DNA of 64,000 bases, taken from contig NZ_CP048113.1 of NCBI RefSeq assembly GCF_010093065.1, positions 5,518,001-5,582,000 of the forward strand, read 5' to 3'. Shown piece after piece: positions 53,346-62,012 of the stretch. How positions within the stretch are numbered: position 1 is the first letter of the stretch; the number at the start of each line of letters is the position of its first letter. Origin of the DNA: Chitinophaga agri. Lineage in GTDB: Bacteria > Bacteroidota > Bacteroidia > Chitinophagales > Chitinophagaceae. The notes under the pieces were generated by a model, which saw only the letters and a list, made by a program, of their open reading frames with translations, made no database searches and was not told the DNA's origin. The position numbers and the translations under genes were made by a program.

Positions 53346-53746
53346 TCTTTACCCAGATCGAGCATTTGCCTGGCGATATTATCCAGTTCTTCGGTTTTCG
53401 TGGGTTTTACAAAATAAAGTGCTGCACCCATATCCATACAGCGCTTCGCATGATCGGCCTGATTAGATGTACTCCATACCACTTTAGGGATGGTCTGCAA
53501 CTGTGGAACATCCGCTATTCTCTCCAGTATTTCTACTGCATTAAAGATGGGCATTTTATAGTCAAATATGAGAAGGGAGGGTAAGTCATCGTCCGGACAA
53601 TTGATCAGATAATCAATTGCCTGCTGGCCATTCATAACAGAGTGAATATTCACGGACGGCGCCTGTTTCAAAATTGCATCCTTCAGAATTTCCTGATCTT
53701 CAGGATCATCGTCCGCTAAAAAGATAGTTTTGGCCTTACTCGCCAT
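53342..53746 (-). CDS. Stand-alone response regulator receiver (Rcp1-like)
   Basis: This 134-residue receiver has the DDDPED acidic cluster (12-17), acceptor D62 in LLIFDYKMP, a WSTSNQ switch region and KPT at the end. Insertions around YLINCPDDD are typical of receivers that partner phytochrome-like kinases. The kinase encoded convergently at 51801 is the obvious candidate partner. There is no output domain. Confidence 0.9.
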   Translation of the reverse strand: MASKAKTIFLADDDPEDQEILKDAILKQAPSVNIHSVMNGQQAIDYLINCPDDDLPSLLIFDYKMPIFNAVEILERIADVPQLQTIPKVVWSTSNQADHAKRCMDMGAALYFVKPTKTEELDNIARQMLDLGKD

Positions 53747-54108
53747 ATCAGATCGGTTTATAAACTTCCATATTTCAGCTCTTAAATTATGTAATCTTTT
53801 TAAAATAAACCCAATACTATATTAACCCGCGGGAGAAGCCGGCTGGCAGCAGTGCTAACTAATGATAAATATTATCTGGCAGACTGGTCAGATGCGCTGA
53901 TAGCAGTATGTTTTGCTGTATCCGTGTTGGTGGAGACGATGTTTTCCGGTTACTGGATGACCTGATCAATGATAAAAGTGGGGATGATGCTGTTTTCAGA
54001 GAGAATATATATACAGCGGTACAGCCAGGTCATATAAATGAGAAAAGGGTTAACCAGAAGGTAGAAACCTTCCTGGCGTAACCCTCTCCATTACAAGACT
54101 TACATCAT
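53747..54108. other. Intergenic region upstream of the receiver gene
   Basis: These 362 bases hold the receiver promoter region and, at 54046-54085, the terminator of the GH16 gene. No gene or clear promoter motif was seen in the rest. Confidence 0.4.
54046..54085 (-). terminator. Terminator after the GH16 gene
   Basis: Outer arms AGGGTTA/TAACCCT (54046-54052 with 54079-54085) and inner CCAGAAGG/CCTTCCTGG pair with small bulges. The minus-strand tail is TTTTCTC. Confidence 0.75.
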
Positions 54109-54897
54109 TTACGCTGCGGTAAATGAGAATGAGTGTATAATGATTTCAACTTCCTGGCTATTGGATGGTGCATTACCATTGAACAGCCAGAGATTCATGT
54201 GTACCGGCAGGGATAATGTGCTTACATTATATCCGGCTGGTGTTGTCCATGGGAAGAATGAATTTGCTTCGATAAGATTATGACCGTGATAGCCTTTATA
54301 GGAAACGGATGTTGCCGTTCTGGTGAACTTGTAAGACGTATAGGTGCCGTTCAGCGCCAGTTCATACGTCTGCGAAACATTGCCGGAACCCGTAGCCGGA
54401 TACACGGTGTAATTATAATTATGCCATGCGGAATTTCCCCAGCGGGCAAATTCAATATCCACTTCATGGTGACCATCATCACCGGATTTGTAATTGAACA
54501 GACCCAGTACGATGTTCTTATCCAGTTTATCCACAGCACCTTCTATCTTCCATACATATGTGCCATACCCGAAAGACTGGGTAGACGTTACTTCGGCGCA
54601 TAACCATCTGCCTGTGGCAGCGTCTTTTCTTATTTTCAGGTGCAGATGGCCATCGCTGTCCACCCATACACTGTTGGAGGCGCCGCTCCAATAATTGGGT
54701 CCTGGGCCGGAAGTACCGGATTCATTCCTTACCTCCCAGGTATAGCCACTGAAACTGATCACACTTGCGGCTGCAACCGCCTGACGGGCACCGGTATTTT
54801 CCATACCAGTAGTGGTCGTATCAGTCGTGGGAGCCGCGTCTTTTGCGCAGCTACTGAAAAAGCCAAGTACGGCTATCAGCATTGTGAGTTTGTACAT
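54109..54897 (-). CDS. GH16-family glycoside hydrolase lipoprotein
   Basis: These 262 residues begin with a lipoprotein signal ending in FFSSC (C17), a Thr-rich linker to ~35 and a beta-jellyroll with the GH16 active-site motif E145-V-D147-I-E149 followed by FARWG. GH16 enzymes cut beta-1,3/1,4-glucans, laminarin or galactans; EVDIE without the extra residue fits the EXDXE subgroup. The Trp-rich strand WKIEGAVDKLDKN is part of the sugar cleft. It should be lipid-anchored at the cell surface or periplasm. Confidence 0.85.
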   Translation of the reverse strand: MYKLTMLIAVLGFFSSCAKDAAPTTDTTTTGMENTGARQAVAAASVISFSGYTWEVRNESGTSGPGPNYWSGASNSVWVDSDGHLHLKIRKDAATGRWLCAEVTSTQSFGYGTYVWKIEGAVDKLDKNIVLGLFNYKSGDDGHHEVDIEFARWGNSAWHNYNYTVYPATGSGNVSQTYELALNGTYTSYKFTRTATSVSYKGYHGHNLIEANSFFPWTTPAGYNVSTLSLPVHMNLWLFNGNAPSNSQEVEIIIHSFSFTAA

Positions 54898-55127
54898 AGG
54901 ATAATGGTTTATTTTAAGGAAAATGAGGGCTTTTGTAATATGACAACCGACAGGATGCAGTACTTTGATATAATGGAAAGATTTTTTTGGTGTCCGGGAG
55001 ACACAGAGACCTTTACTGCTGACTAATAGAGCAGTATATAGTAGTGTGTGGTGCTGTAAGTTGTTGTTGTATAATTATTTGCGCGTGTTGCCGTTGCGCG
55101 CGGACATCATATGGATGAGCTGTCTCC

Positions 55128-55691
55128 CTACCTGTGTAACCGGCTGAGGGTTTCCCTGCTCACCCCCAGATAAGCCGCTATCAGCGCTTTAGGTACACGC
55201 TGGAATAGGGTAGGATACTGATTGAGCAACTGCTGGTACCTGGACTGTGCATCATTTTTCAGTAATGCCATGACCCTGTTCTGCATACTGATAAAGCCAG
55301 CTGTGACTTTAAGCCGGCAGAAACGTTCATATTGATGGATCTCATCGCAAAGTCTCCTTCTGTCCTCATAGGAGATATACAGTAGTTCTACATCCTCCAG
55401 GCACTGAATATAAAAGGAAGAGGCGAGGCCGGTATGTAGCGCCTGGTAATCGGATACCCACCAGTTCTCCATAGAAAATTGCAGGATATGCTCCTTGCCG
55501 TTGTCATCCAGCAGGAACGTCTTAAGTAATCCTTTCTGTACAAAATACTCATGACTAACAGCATCGCCTGGCTGGAGAATGATGGAATGTTTCTTAAACC
55601 GCTTTTCACTGAAACAGGTGGCTATACGCTCAAATTCGGCATCTGTCAGTTCGGCCAGTTCTGCAAAATGTTTTTTCAGTGCCGGATACAT
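55128..55691 (-). CDS. Crp/Fnr-family transcriptional regulator
   Basis: These 187 residues contain a cyclic-nucleotide-binding-like beta-barrel (~10-125; HSIILQPGDAVSHEYFVQKG is the first half) and a C-terminal winged helix with VPKALIAAYLGVSRETLSRLHR as recognition helix. No iron-sulfur cysteines are seen. It lies 105 bases from the divergent DJ-1 gene, with a perfect CRP-type palindrome between, which it probably binds. It is short for the family (187 versus ~210-230), which is usual for Bacteroidota Crp-like proteins. Confidence 0.9.
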   Translation of the reverse strand: MYPALKKHFAELAELTDAEFERIATCFSEKRFKKHSIILQPGDAVSHEYFVQKGLLKTFLLDDNGKEHILQFSMENWWVSDYQALHTGLASSFYIQCLEDVELLYISYEDRRRLCDEIHQYERFCRLKVTAGFISMQNRVMALLKNDAQSRYQQLLNQYPTLFQRVPKALIAAYLGVSRETLSRLHR

Positions 55692-55707
55692 ATAGATCAG
55701 TTAAAGG

Positions 55708-55731
55708 TTGATGTGATCTACATCACATCAA
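55708..55731. promoter_or_regulatory. Perfect CRP-type palindromic operator
   Basis: TTGATGTGAT (55708-55717) and ATCACATCAA (55722-55731) are exact inverted arms around CTAC. It contains TGTGA-N6-TCACA, the CRP consensus. It lies 17 bases before the Crp-like start (autoregulation) and about 65 bases before the predicted DJ-1 start site, a normal activator position. Confidence 0.85.
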
Positions 55732-55748
55732 ATCCGTGATGCAGGTCC

Positions 55749-55780
55749 TTGGCGCAAGGTACCATCTAAACCTAGCTTTG
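55749..55780 (+). promoter_or_regulatory. Promoter of the DJ-1/PfpI gene
   Basis: TTG at 55749-55751 and TAGCTTTG at 55773-55780 are 21 bases apart; the -7 element is a full TAnnTTTG match. Confidence 0.7.
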
Positions 55781-55795
55781 TGAAAAAATAAATAT

Positions 55796-56569
55796 ATGAC
55801 ACGTAAGATTAAATATGTTTCAGCATTTATAGCCCTGATAGCTTTACTGGCGTTAAATATCACAAAAGCCTCCGCACAGAGAACAAAGAAAGTGCTCATC
55901 GTGGTGACTTCTTTTTCTGAAATGAAAAATGGTACTAAAATGGGCCTCTGGCTGGAAGAATTTGCTACTCCCTATTATCAGTTAAAAGAAAATGGTATAG
56001 AAGTGACCATCGCATCTCCGGCAGGTGGTAAGGGCCCCATTGACCCAAAGAGCATGTTACCTGATTATCTGACACCATCTGCAAAAAAGTTTCTGGGTGA
56101 TGCCACTGCACAGGCAGCACTAAATAATACCGTGAAGCTAAGTGCTGTAAAGGCTAAAAACTATGATGCTGTATTCTATCCCGGTGGACATGGCCCTATG
56201 TGGGACCTGCCCGAGAATGCGCAGTCCATTGCATTGATACAGTCATTCGTAGCACAGCATAAACCAGTGGCGTTTGTATGTCACGCTCCCGCTGTATTGA
56301 AGAATGTGAAGACAAAAGAGGGCGCTTACCTGGTAAGTGGTAAAACAGTTACCGGTTATTCCAACAAGGAGGAAGTAGATGGTAAGAGTACCGATGTAAC
56401 ACCTTTTCTGCTGGAAGACATGCTGAAAGAGCGTGGTGGTAAATATGAGAAAGCAGCTACTCCATGGGCGCCATTTGCAGTGCAGGACGGTCTGCTGATC
56501 ACCGGTCAGAATCCGGCATCTGCTGAACCAACGGTACAGAAATTGCTGGCTGCATTGTCTGCTAAATAA
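55796..56569 (+). CDS. Exported DJ-1/PfpI-family protein
   Basis: This 257-residue protein has a signal peptide (1-~27) and a DJ-1/PfpI fold: VLIVVTSF, the FYPGGHGPMWDLP loop, and the nucleophile elbow C162-H163 in AFVCHAPAVL, with a probable catalytic glutamate at ~54. The layout is of the Hsp31/YajL type. These proteins act as glyoxalases, deglycases or chaperones. It is divergent from the Crp-like regulator and shares the CRP-type operator, so its expression is probably under that control. Confidence 0.88.
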   Translation: MTRKIKYVSAFIALIALLALNITKASAQRTKKVLIVVTSFSEMKNGTKMGLWLEEFATPYYQLKENGIEVTIASPAGGKGPIDPKSMLPDYLTPSAKKFLGDATAQAALNNTVKLSAVKAKNYDAVFYPGGHGPMWDLPENAQSIALIQSFVAQHKPVAFVCHAPAVLKNVKTKEGAYLVSGKTVTGYSNKEEVDGKSTDVTPFLLEDMLKERGGKYEKAATPWAPFAVQDGLLITGQNPASAEPTVQKLLAALSAK

Positions 56570-56575
56570 AAAGTT

Positions 56576-56606
56576 TGCTCCGGAACAGATATACTATTCC
56601 GGAGCA
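56576..56606 (+). terminator. Hairpin after the DJ-1 gene
   Basis: TGCTCCGGAA (56576-56585) pairs with TTCCGGAGCA (56597-56606) around an 11-base loop, 6 bases after the stop. There is no T-run, so the role as a terminator is uncertain. Confidence 0.55.
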
Positions 56607-56738
56607 GATTATATCATATCCCGGATGTGTGATCAGTGATGTGATGTCCTGGATGGCCGCTGCCCTAAGATGAATATCAGATACGTCAGCACACTACACT
56701 GTTGCCATAGAAATGTTTACATTTACCCTGCTGTCAAT

Positions 56739-57416
56739 ATGGAACACCTGCTCAACTATCTGTTGCACCTGCCATTGTGGGCAGTATGGAGTATTTTCCT
56801 GTCGGAAAATATTATGATCACATTCGCTGTATTGCTGATAGGCAAATACTTTTACAAAGGGGAGTATACAGCGGGAGAATGGGGGATCTGTGCTGTTACC
56901 AATGTTTTAAATACAGTAGTCACCTATGCAGGATTCTGGATGTGGAAACATCACATTATCCATATCACCACTGATATTTCCTGGAAGATCATCCCTGATT
57001 TTCTTTCGTTGTTTATGGCGATGGACTTGCTGATGTTCGTTTTTCATATAACGATTCATAAGACATTCCTATATAAAGCAGTACACCGGCTGCATCATGG
57101 ATCGGTTGATCCGAAACCGATAGATCTCTTTGTTTTACATCCAATTGAGGCAATTGGCTTTGGTGGGTTATGGCTCTTATTGCTTGTAGTATATCCATTC
57201 AATATGTATGCGATCCTCATGTATCTTACTATCAACGTGGTGTTCGGTCTGGCAGGGCACCTGGGAGTGGAGCCTTTACCTGCAAAAATGAGAAGTCTGC
57301 CGATGATTAAATATCTGGGCACGTCCACATTCCATCATAATCATCATCAGGATATACAATATAACTTTGGGTTCTATACCAGCATATGGGACCGGTTGTT
57401 CAGGACGTATAAATGA
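56739..57416 (+). CDS. Sterol desaturase/fatty acid hydroxylase-family membrane enzyme
   Basis: From ATG 56739 (upstream in-frame start at 56670) the protein has 225 residues with about four membrane helices. The diiron histidine motifs are present: HITIHKTFLYKAVHRLHH in the middle and STFHHNHHQDIQYNFG near the C-terminus. Such enzymes hydroxylate or desaturate lipids using di-iron and oxygen. The DRLFRTY end is typical of the family. A 169-base gap with a hairpin separates it from the DJ-1 gene. Confidence 0.9.
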   Translation: MEHLLNYLLHLPLWAVWSIFLSENIMITFAVLLIGKYFYKGEYTAGEWGICAVTNVLNTVVTYAGFWMWKHHIIHITTDISWKIIPDFLSLFMAMDLLMFVFHITIHKTFLYKAVHRLHHGSVDPKPIDLFVLHPIEAIGFGGLWLLLLVVYPFNMYAILMYLTINVVFGLAGHLGVEPLPAKMRSLPMIKYLGTSTFHHNHHQDIQYNFGFYTSIWDRLFRTYK

Positions 57417-57430
57417 CTCATGGGTATCAT

Positions 57431-57483
57431 ACTATAAAATGCAAAGGCTTCTGCCGATAACAGAAGCCTTTGCATTTTATAGT
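57431..57483. terminator. Bidirectional 23-base perfect-stem hairpin
   Basis: 57431-57453 pairs perfectly with 57461-57483 (7-base loop CCGATAA). It separates the plus-strand hydroxylase gene from the minus-strand GH9 gene. It is longer than a usual terminator; short A/T-rich ends could serve either strand. Confidence 0.8.
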
Positions 57484-57499
57484 AGAAGCTCAGCATTAT

Positions 57500-60484
57500 T
57501 TATTGGATCATCAGTTTGGTACTCATCACCTTTTTAGTCCTCGTACTTACTTCCACATTGTAAATACCTGTCGGGATGAAGTAAGGAACTGATATCGTCT
57601 CATTAGGTTTTGTGATCTTTCTCAGTACTACCCTGCCCGACATATCTGTCAATGTCACCATCACATTCATGATCTCAGGATCAGATACCCGTAGGGTGAA
57701 ATAGCGGTGTGTCACAGGATTAGGATAGATAGCACTGGTCAGTTTTGGGATATTGGCCGCGGGCTTTGTTCTTGCTCCGGATTCTGTGCCGTTGGCTTCA
57801 AAGTGAGACCAGCCATATGGTGCTACGTAATGCACGTAGTACTTACCGTCAATCCTCGGAGGCAGATTGTTAGACCATTTATTGGTAAAGTCAACACCAT
57901 TGATCTCCAGCAGACTCAAATTCCATGAATTGATATAAGAGATATTTCCAGTGATCACATAGCAGTATTCTCCTATACCATCTTTCTGGAATGGTAATGT
58001 GACCGCTGTAGGATTGTTACAACTGCCCTGGTTGGAATCCTGAATGAAGTTTGCTGTGACAGACAGGTTGCTGTTGACCGTTACTGCTAATGGATTGAGC
58101 GTATCAGAAAGGCCGCCGCTCCAGTTACTGAACACATACCCATTACCTGGGGTTGCCGTCAGGGTGACTGTAGTGCCTTCATTGTACGTGCCGCCAGCGG
58201 GGCTTAATGTAACTGTACCTGTGCCGCTGGTTGCCGTAGTCAAAGTATACTGTTTAGGTGCTACAACATTGGATACATAGATGATGATGCTGTCGCGGAA
58301 GCTGCCATCTACAGTAGTGGCAGTCACTACGGCACGACCGGCAGTCAGTGCTGTTATAAGGCCGGTACTGTTTACCGTTGCAATAGCCGGCGCGGTGGAA
58401 GTCCAGGTAACGGCCTTGTTGCTGGCATTGGATGGAGTGATAGCCGCACTGGCTTGCAGTGTGCTGTTGATGTTGATAGTATCTATGGCAGGTGTTACAT
58501 CAACACCAGTAACTGCCACTACCTGTGGTGGGGTAGGGGTATTGCCATATACCAGTGCATTATCCACATACAATGGAATATTTCCCACTTCTTTCAGATT
58601 GCCATCTACGTTTTGAGAAGACCAGTCATTTGCCGGGTTCCAGGCGCTTGCAGGCGCTTCGTAAGGCAATCTTATCCGGATCTGCGATTCCTTTCTGGAT
58701 TCACCCTGCCCCCCCGGCCAGATCTTAACAGTGGAGTTGAAGGTAACCTCCGTATAATATACATTCCCGGTTGTGCCCCAGCGTTGCAACGGCGTAAAAG
58801 TGACGTCTGTATTATTGGCGGATACGACATAACTGGCCGGCGTATAGCCTGCGTTCAGTCCTTCGGTAATATCCACAAACAGGCGGTAGGCGTGTTTGGT
58901 GGCAATACGTGCGGGCCATGCGGTATGGTTATTCACCCATACTGACCATTCTGTATATGTAGGGCCACTACCGTTGATCTTTGCTTCGATGATAAATTCC
59001 CCTGAAGGTATTTCTGCCACCGGGAAACCAGCGAGAGGTGTGCCCCCGTAATCCTGTATCATCTTTGACAGCAAACCGGAAAATGCAGCGTTGTAATCAC
59101 AGGCTACCTCATTGTTAACGTAGTTACCACGATTGTCTGTATAGGCGTCGTTATTACCCGGACCGCCTACCAGTGCGCCATAGAGGATATGCCTGGACGC
59201 AGCAGGAGGGCCGTTGAGATTATTGGACCAGCATCCATGTGCCGTACGATGGTGTGGCTGGGTAGGGGGATTGGTGCCAAATCCGCATACATAGCTACGA
59301 TTGTTCGGATTACTGCCAAGCGCATAGTTCATCTGCGTTTGTGCGAACGTATTATATTTAGTGCCCTTCGCCGTAGTGGTAGCTGCGTCTTTGTAATAGG
59401 CAGCCACAAACCCGGTATTGATGGCATATCGTAGTGCACCCCAGACATCCAGAAAAGCCAGCCCGCCGGGAGTATAGGTGATCCGCTGACCATTATAACC
59501 GTCTGTCCAGTAATCAAGATGCCTTTCTATGTCTGTTTTGTACTGGGTCTTTCCTGTCAGCTTTGCCAGTAATGCGTAGCATCCGTAGGATTTATCATCC
59601 CAGGCCAGGCCCCATTTGAAGGACTTTATGGTGGATTGTGGTTCGGTGGACAGATTAGCGTAGTAGGATTCCGCTTTATTCAGCCAGGTGGTATCGCCGG
59701 TAGCCCGGTACAGCCATATGGCGCCCCATACCAGTTCATCGTTGTAGCCACTGTAAGACTGGTAATAGCTGGCAGCATCAGTGATCGCAGCCGTATAGAT
59801 ACCGCGGTAGGTATCTGCAAAATTATACAGCTGTATCGCATGGGCTAACAGGGTAGCACTGTATGCCGGATCATCGGTTTTAAATACAATACTGGCAGCT
59901 GCCAGTGCGGCCGCAGTTTCACCCGCCAGGTCTGATCCGGGATGTGCCTGATCGATCTTATATGAAGTGCGCGACATGGCCATTACTTCTGCCGATCCCC
60001 ACCAGGCATGGTCGATCCCACCATTGCCTACCTGCCCGTACAACTCGTTCGGGGCGGTATGACAGCGAATGAAATAGTCATTTACAAAGCGGAGATTCTT
60101 CTTCAGATAGGGGAGTTGCCCTGATGCCGTATATCCGCCGGGAAAATCGATCGCTCCCCATGCCAGCATGGTAGCAGAGAAGGCCATAGGAAAGTTGAAC
60201 TTGACATGATCGCCGGCGTCGTACCAGCCACCCGAAAGGTTCTTTCCTACATCACTTCCGTCATTCACGGCAGAGTTACCACGCCAGGTAACGCGGTTGT
60301 CTGAAGGTAAAACGCCTGAGCGCTGGCACTCGTAAAAGAACATGGATTTCTGCAGGACTTCTGCATAATTGTACTGCTGAGCGTGGGTTTTGCCAAAGGC
60401 AACCATCAGCAGGAAGGTTATGAACACAGGTAGGCGCAATTTGTTGCTACGACTGGTTCGCATGAGGGAAAATCTGGTTTTCAT
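57500..60484 (-). CDS. T9SS-exported multi-domain GH9 cellulase
   Basis: This is a 994-residue secreted enzyme. Signal peptide (1-~36), GH9 catalytic domain (~37-480) with WYDAGDHVKF (D89/D92), PHHRTAHGCW (410-419) and the acid E459 in NNEVACDYNAAF; a CBM3-like domain (~497-640, TEWSVWVNNHTAWPA, IWPGGQGES); a Big_2 domain (~659-735); a bacterial repeat (~736-820, GYVFSNWSGG); a small domain (~828-905, ITGNISYINSW); and a T9SS sorting domain (~918-994). It is an endo- or processive glucanase acting on cellulose-like glucan outside the cell. Confidence 0.93.
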   Translation of the reverse strand: MKTRFSLMRTSRSNKLRLPVFITFLLMVAFGKTHAQQYNYAEVLQKSMFFYECQRSGVLPSDNRVTWRGNSAVNDGSDVGKNLSGGWYDAGDHVKFNFPMAFSATMLAWGAIDFPGGYTASGQLPYLKKNLRFVNDYFIRCHTAPNELYGQVGNGGIDHAWWGSAEVMAMSRTSYKIDQAHPGSDLAGETAAALAAASIVFKTDDPAYSATLLAHAIQLYNFADTYRGIYTAAITDAASYYQSYSGYNDELVWGAIWLYRATGDTTWLNKAESYYANLSTEPQSTIKSFKWGLAWDDKSYGCYALLAKLTGKTQYKTDIERHLDYWTDGYNGQRITYTPGGLAFLDVWGALRYAINTGFVAAYYKDAATTTAKGTKYNTFAQTQMNYALGSNPNNRSYVCGFGTNPPTQPHHRTAHGCWSNNLNGPPAASRHILYGALVGGPGNNDAYTDNRGNYVNNEVACDYNAAFSGLLSKMIQDYGGTPLAGFPVAEIPSGEFIIEAKINGSGPTYTEWSVWVNNHTAWPARIATKHAYRLFVDITEGLNAGYTPASYVVSANNTDVTFTPLQRWGTTGNVYYTEVTFNSTVKIWPGGQGESRKESQIRIRLPYEAPASAWNPANDWSSQNVDGNLKEVGNIPLYVDNALVYGNTPTPPQVVAVTGVDVTPAIDTININSTLQASAAITPSNASNKAVTWTSTAPAIATVNSTGLITALTAGRAVVTATTVDGSFRDSIIIYVSNVVAPKQYTLTTATSGTGTVTLSPAGGTYNEGTTVTLTATPGNGYVFSNWSGGLSDTLNPLAVTVNSNLSVTANFIQDSNQGSCNNPTAVTLPFQKDGIGEYCYVITGNISYINSWNLSLLEINGVDFTNKWSNNLPPRIDGKYYVHYVAPYGWSHFEANGTESGARTKPAANIPKLTSAIYPNPVTHRYFTLRVSDPEIMNVMVTLTDMSGRVVLRKITKPNETISVPYFIPTGIYNVEVSTRTKKVMSTKLMIQ

Positions 60485-61021
60485 CGTATACCGTTTAGGT
60501 GAAAAGAAAGGTGGCCAATGGGATAATTGATTGGGCCTTTTAAAAGATATTATGGTTTTACAGTTTGTCTTTTAACGTCGGATCGATATGGTGGTACAAG
60601 TTTACTTGAATTCTATGCGATATACAAGCATTCCGGGGAATGATAGCCCCCTATTTTTATAACATGCTCTGTTTTAATAAGAATCGGGTGAAAAAACATT
60701 TATATGGCTGAGTAGAAGCACTGTAAAGGTGCGGAACGGCGGGCATTAAGGGTACCTAATGCACGCTTTCGCGCCTTTCAGGTCCTGATAGTGCTTTTAC
60801 AGGCATCTGATCGTCTCATTATCAGGGCACTTTAAGGTCACCAAAAGGGCACTTCAAGGGCACCTCAATATCCAAGGGATATTGAAGTGCCCTTGAAGTG
60901 CCCTTTTGGTGACCTTAAAGTGCCTATTTAGTAACGGGATCAGGTACTGTGTTCATACAGTCCAAAACATATAATAAACAATGTTAATTACTTCTTTTCC
61001 AGCTACGTTAATGGTGCGGTG
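60485..61021. other. Intergenic region upstream of GH9, rich in inverted repeats
   Basis: This 537-base region holds the GH9 promoter area and a strong inverted array at 60825-60924. Smaller inverted repeats precede it: CTGTAAAGGTGC (60721-60732) against GTGCTTTTACAG (60791-60802), and GCATTA/TAATGC (60743-60748 with 60757-60762). CCTGATA/TATCAGG is another pair. No gene was found and no clear TAnnTTTG promoter was seen on the minus strand. Confidence 0.5.
60825..60924. repeat. Inverted array of 11-base repeats (48-base hairpin)
   Basis: The left arm is four consecutive 11-mers: GGGCACTTTAA, GGTCACCAAAA, GGGCACTTCAA, GGGCACCTCAA (60825, 60836, 60847, 60858), then TATCC. The right arm is the reverse complement in the same order. 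Bases 60826-60873 pair with 60877-60924 with one mismatch (60864/60886); the loop is AAG. There is no T-run after the stem. It does not look like an ordinary terminator. Confidence 0.85.
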
Positions 61022-61615
61022 TCATAAGCTTCGGATAGGAGGGGGAGGAGCGTCGTTTACATCAACGACTTTCGGTGTTTTGATCTTCCTGGCCTGCTTT
61101 AACTGTTGAATAACAGGCACATACTTCTTCAGCGCACCGGGTGTTGTTGTAAAGACAATATCTTTGATCTTTGGTGAGATCCTTTCTTTCGTCGCATCGG
61201 TCCCTTCAAAAACTACTTTTAATGCGGCAAACGGTTTGATGCCTCCTTTGCTGTCTTCTACCACCAAAACCTGTTCATACCAGATACTGCCATCTTCATT
61301 TGGTTGTGTATCAAGAGTAAGTGTTGCCGCGCCATTGTTAAAGTAGTCTTTTGGAAATGCCTTTCTGAAAGGAACGGCTTTCATATCAAGGCTGTCAAGA
61401 TTAATTTGACTATTGGTGCTGAACTTCAGGTGGTGTGCTTCTTTGAAAGATTTACCATCTTTTGCGAGATACAGGATATCAGTGATATAGCCAGTGAATA
61501 ACATATCCCTGCGTTCGCCGTTCCTGTTGGCGATCGAATAAATAATCGACTTGCTTTGGGAAAATGCGGGTACGGCTGCAAGTTGAAGGATGACAATCCA
61601 GAGAATTTTTTTCAT
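61022..61615 (-). CDS. Secreted protein of unknown function, proline-tailed paralogue A
   Basis: These 197 residues begin with a signal peptide (MKKILWIVILQLAAVPAFSQ). The mature part has INLDSLD, VEDSKGGIKPF and ALKKYVPVIQQLKQ and ends APPPPIRSL. It is a paralogue of the protein at 63070 (same leader, INLDSLD, DSKGGI, LKKYV and proline tail). I find no known domain. Its function is unknown; it is probably periplasmic or exported. Confidence 0.75.
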   Translation of the reverse strand: MKKILWIVILQLAAVPAFSQSKSIIYSIANRNGERRDMLFTGYITDILYLAKDGKSFKEAHHLKFSTNSQINLDSLDMKAVPFRKAFPKDYFNNGAATLTLDTQPNEDGSIWYEQVLVVEDSKGGIKPFAALKVVFEGTDATKERISPKIKDIVFTTTPGALKKYVPVIQQLKQARKIKTPKVVDVNDAPPPPIRSL

Positions 61616-61670
61616 TGGTAAGGGATGATTAGTGTAAAAGAAGGCGCTTCAGTTTGGGCGTGTGTGGCTT

Positions 61671-62012
61671 CTAACGTGGATTCCTGCGTCTGTACGCAAG
61701 GATCTTTGTCAAAGAAACCAGTTCGCTGATAAACATCAGTCCGATCATAAATACGAAAGTAGACCGGTCCATACCTAACAGGAATACGATGGCAATCGCA
61801 ACAGGCACCCATAACATGCCGTATCCGCGCCAGCCCAGCAATCGTTGGAACAGGGAGATGAGCAACGCCCAGATCAGACTGTAAAATGCTGTTCCTGAAG
61901 CTAAGAGCAGGATGAGCTGGCTGGACTTCTGAGGAGACATGAAATGATAGAATAATATGCACCAGGCCACCGCCAGTATGAGATATAACAGAATGTAAGG
62001 AACAATTTTCAT
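61671..62012 (-). CDS. Small membrane protein of unknown function
   Basis: These 113 residues have about three to four membrane helices (YILLYLILAVAWCILFYHFM, ILLLASGTAFYSLIWALLIS, VPVAIAIVFLLG and FVFMIGLMFISELV) and a short basic tail (YRRRNPR). Its start ATG overlaps the stop of the preceding gene by 4 bases (62009-62012), so it is translationally coupled. Function is unknown. Confidence 0.65.
   Translation of the reverse strand: MKIVPYILLYLILAVAWCILFYHFMSPQKSSQLILLLASGTAFYSLIWALLISLFQRLLGWRGYGMLWVPVAIAIVFLLGMDRSTFVFMIGLMFISELVSLTKILAYRRRNPR

Noticed and set aside
61612..61962. Minus-strand frame of 116 residues overlapping the small membrane protein gene
   Set aside because: The other frame has clear membrane helices and a coupled start at 62012; this one has no hydrophobic pattern or credible start.
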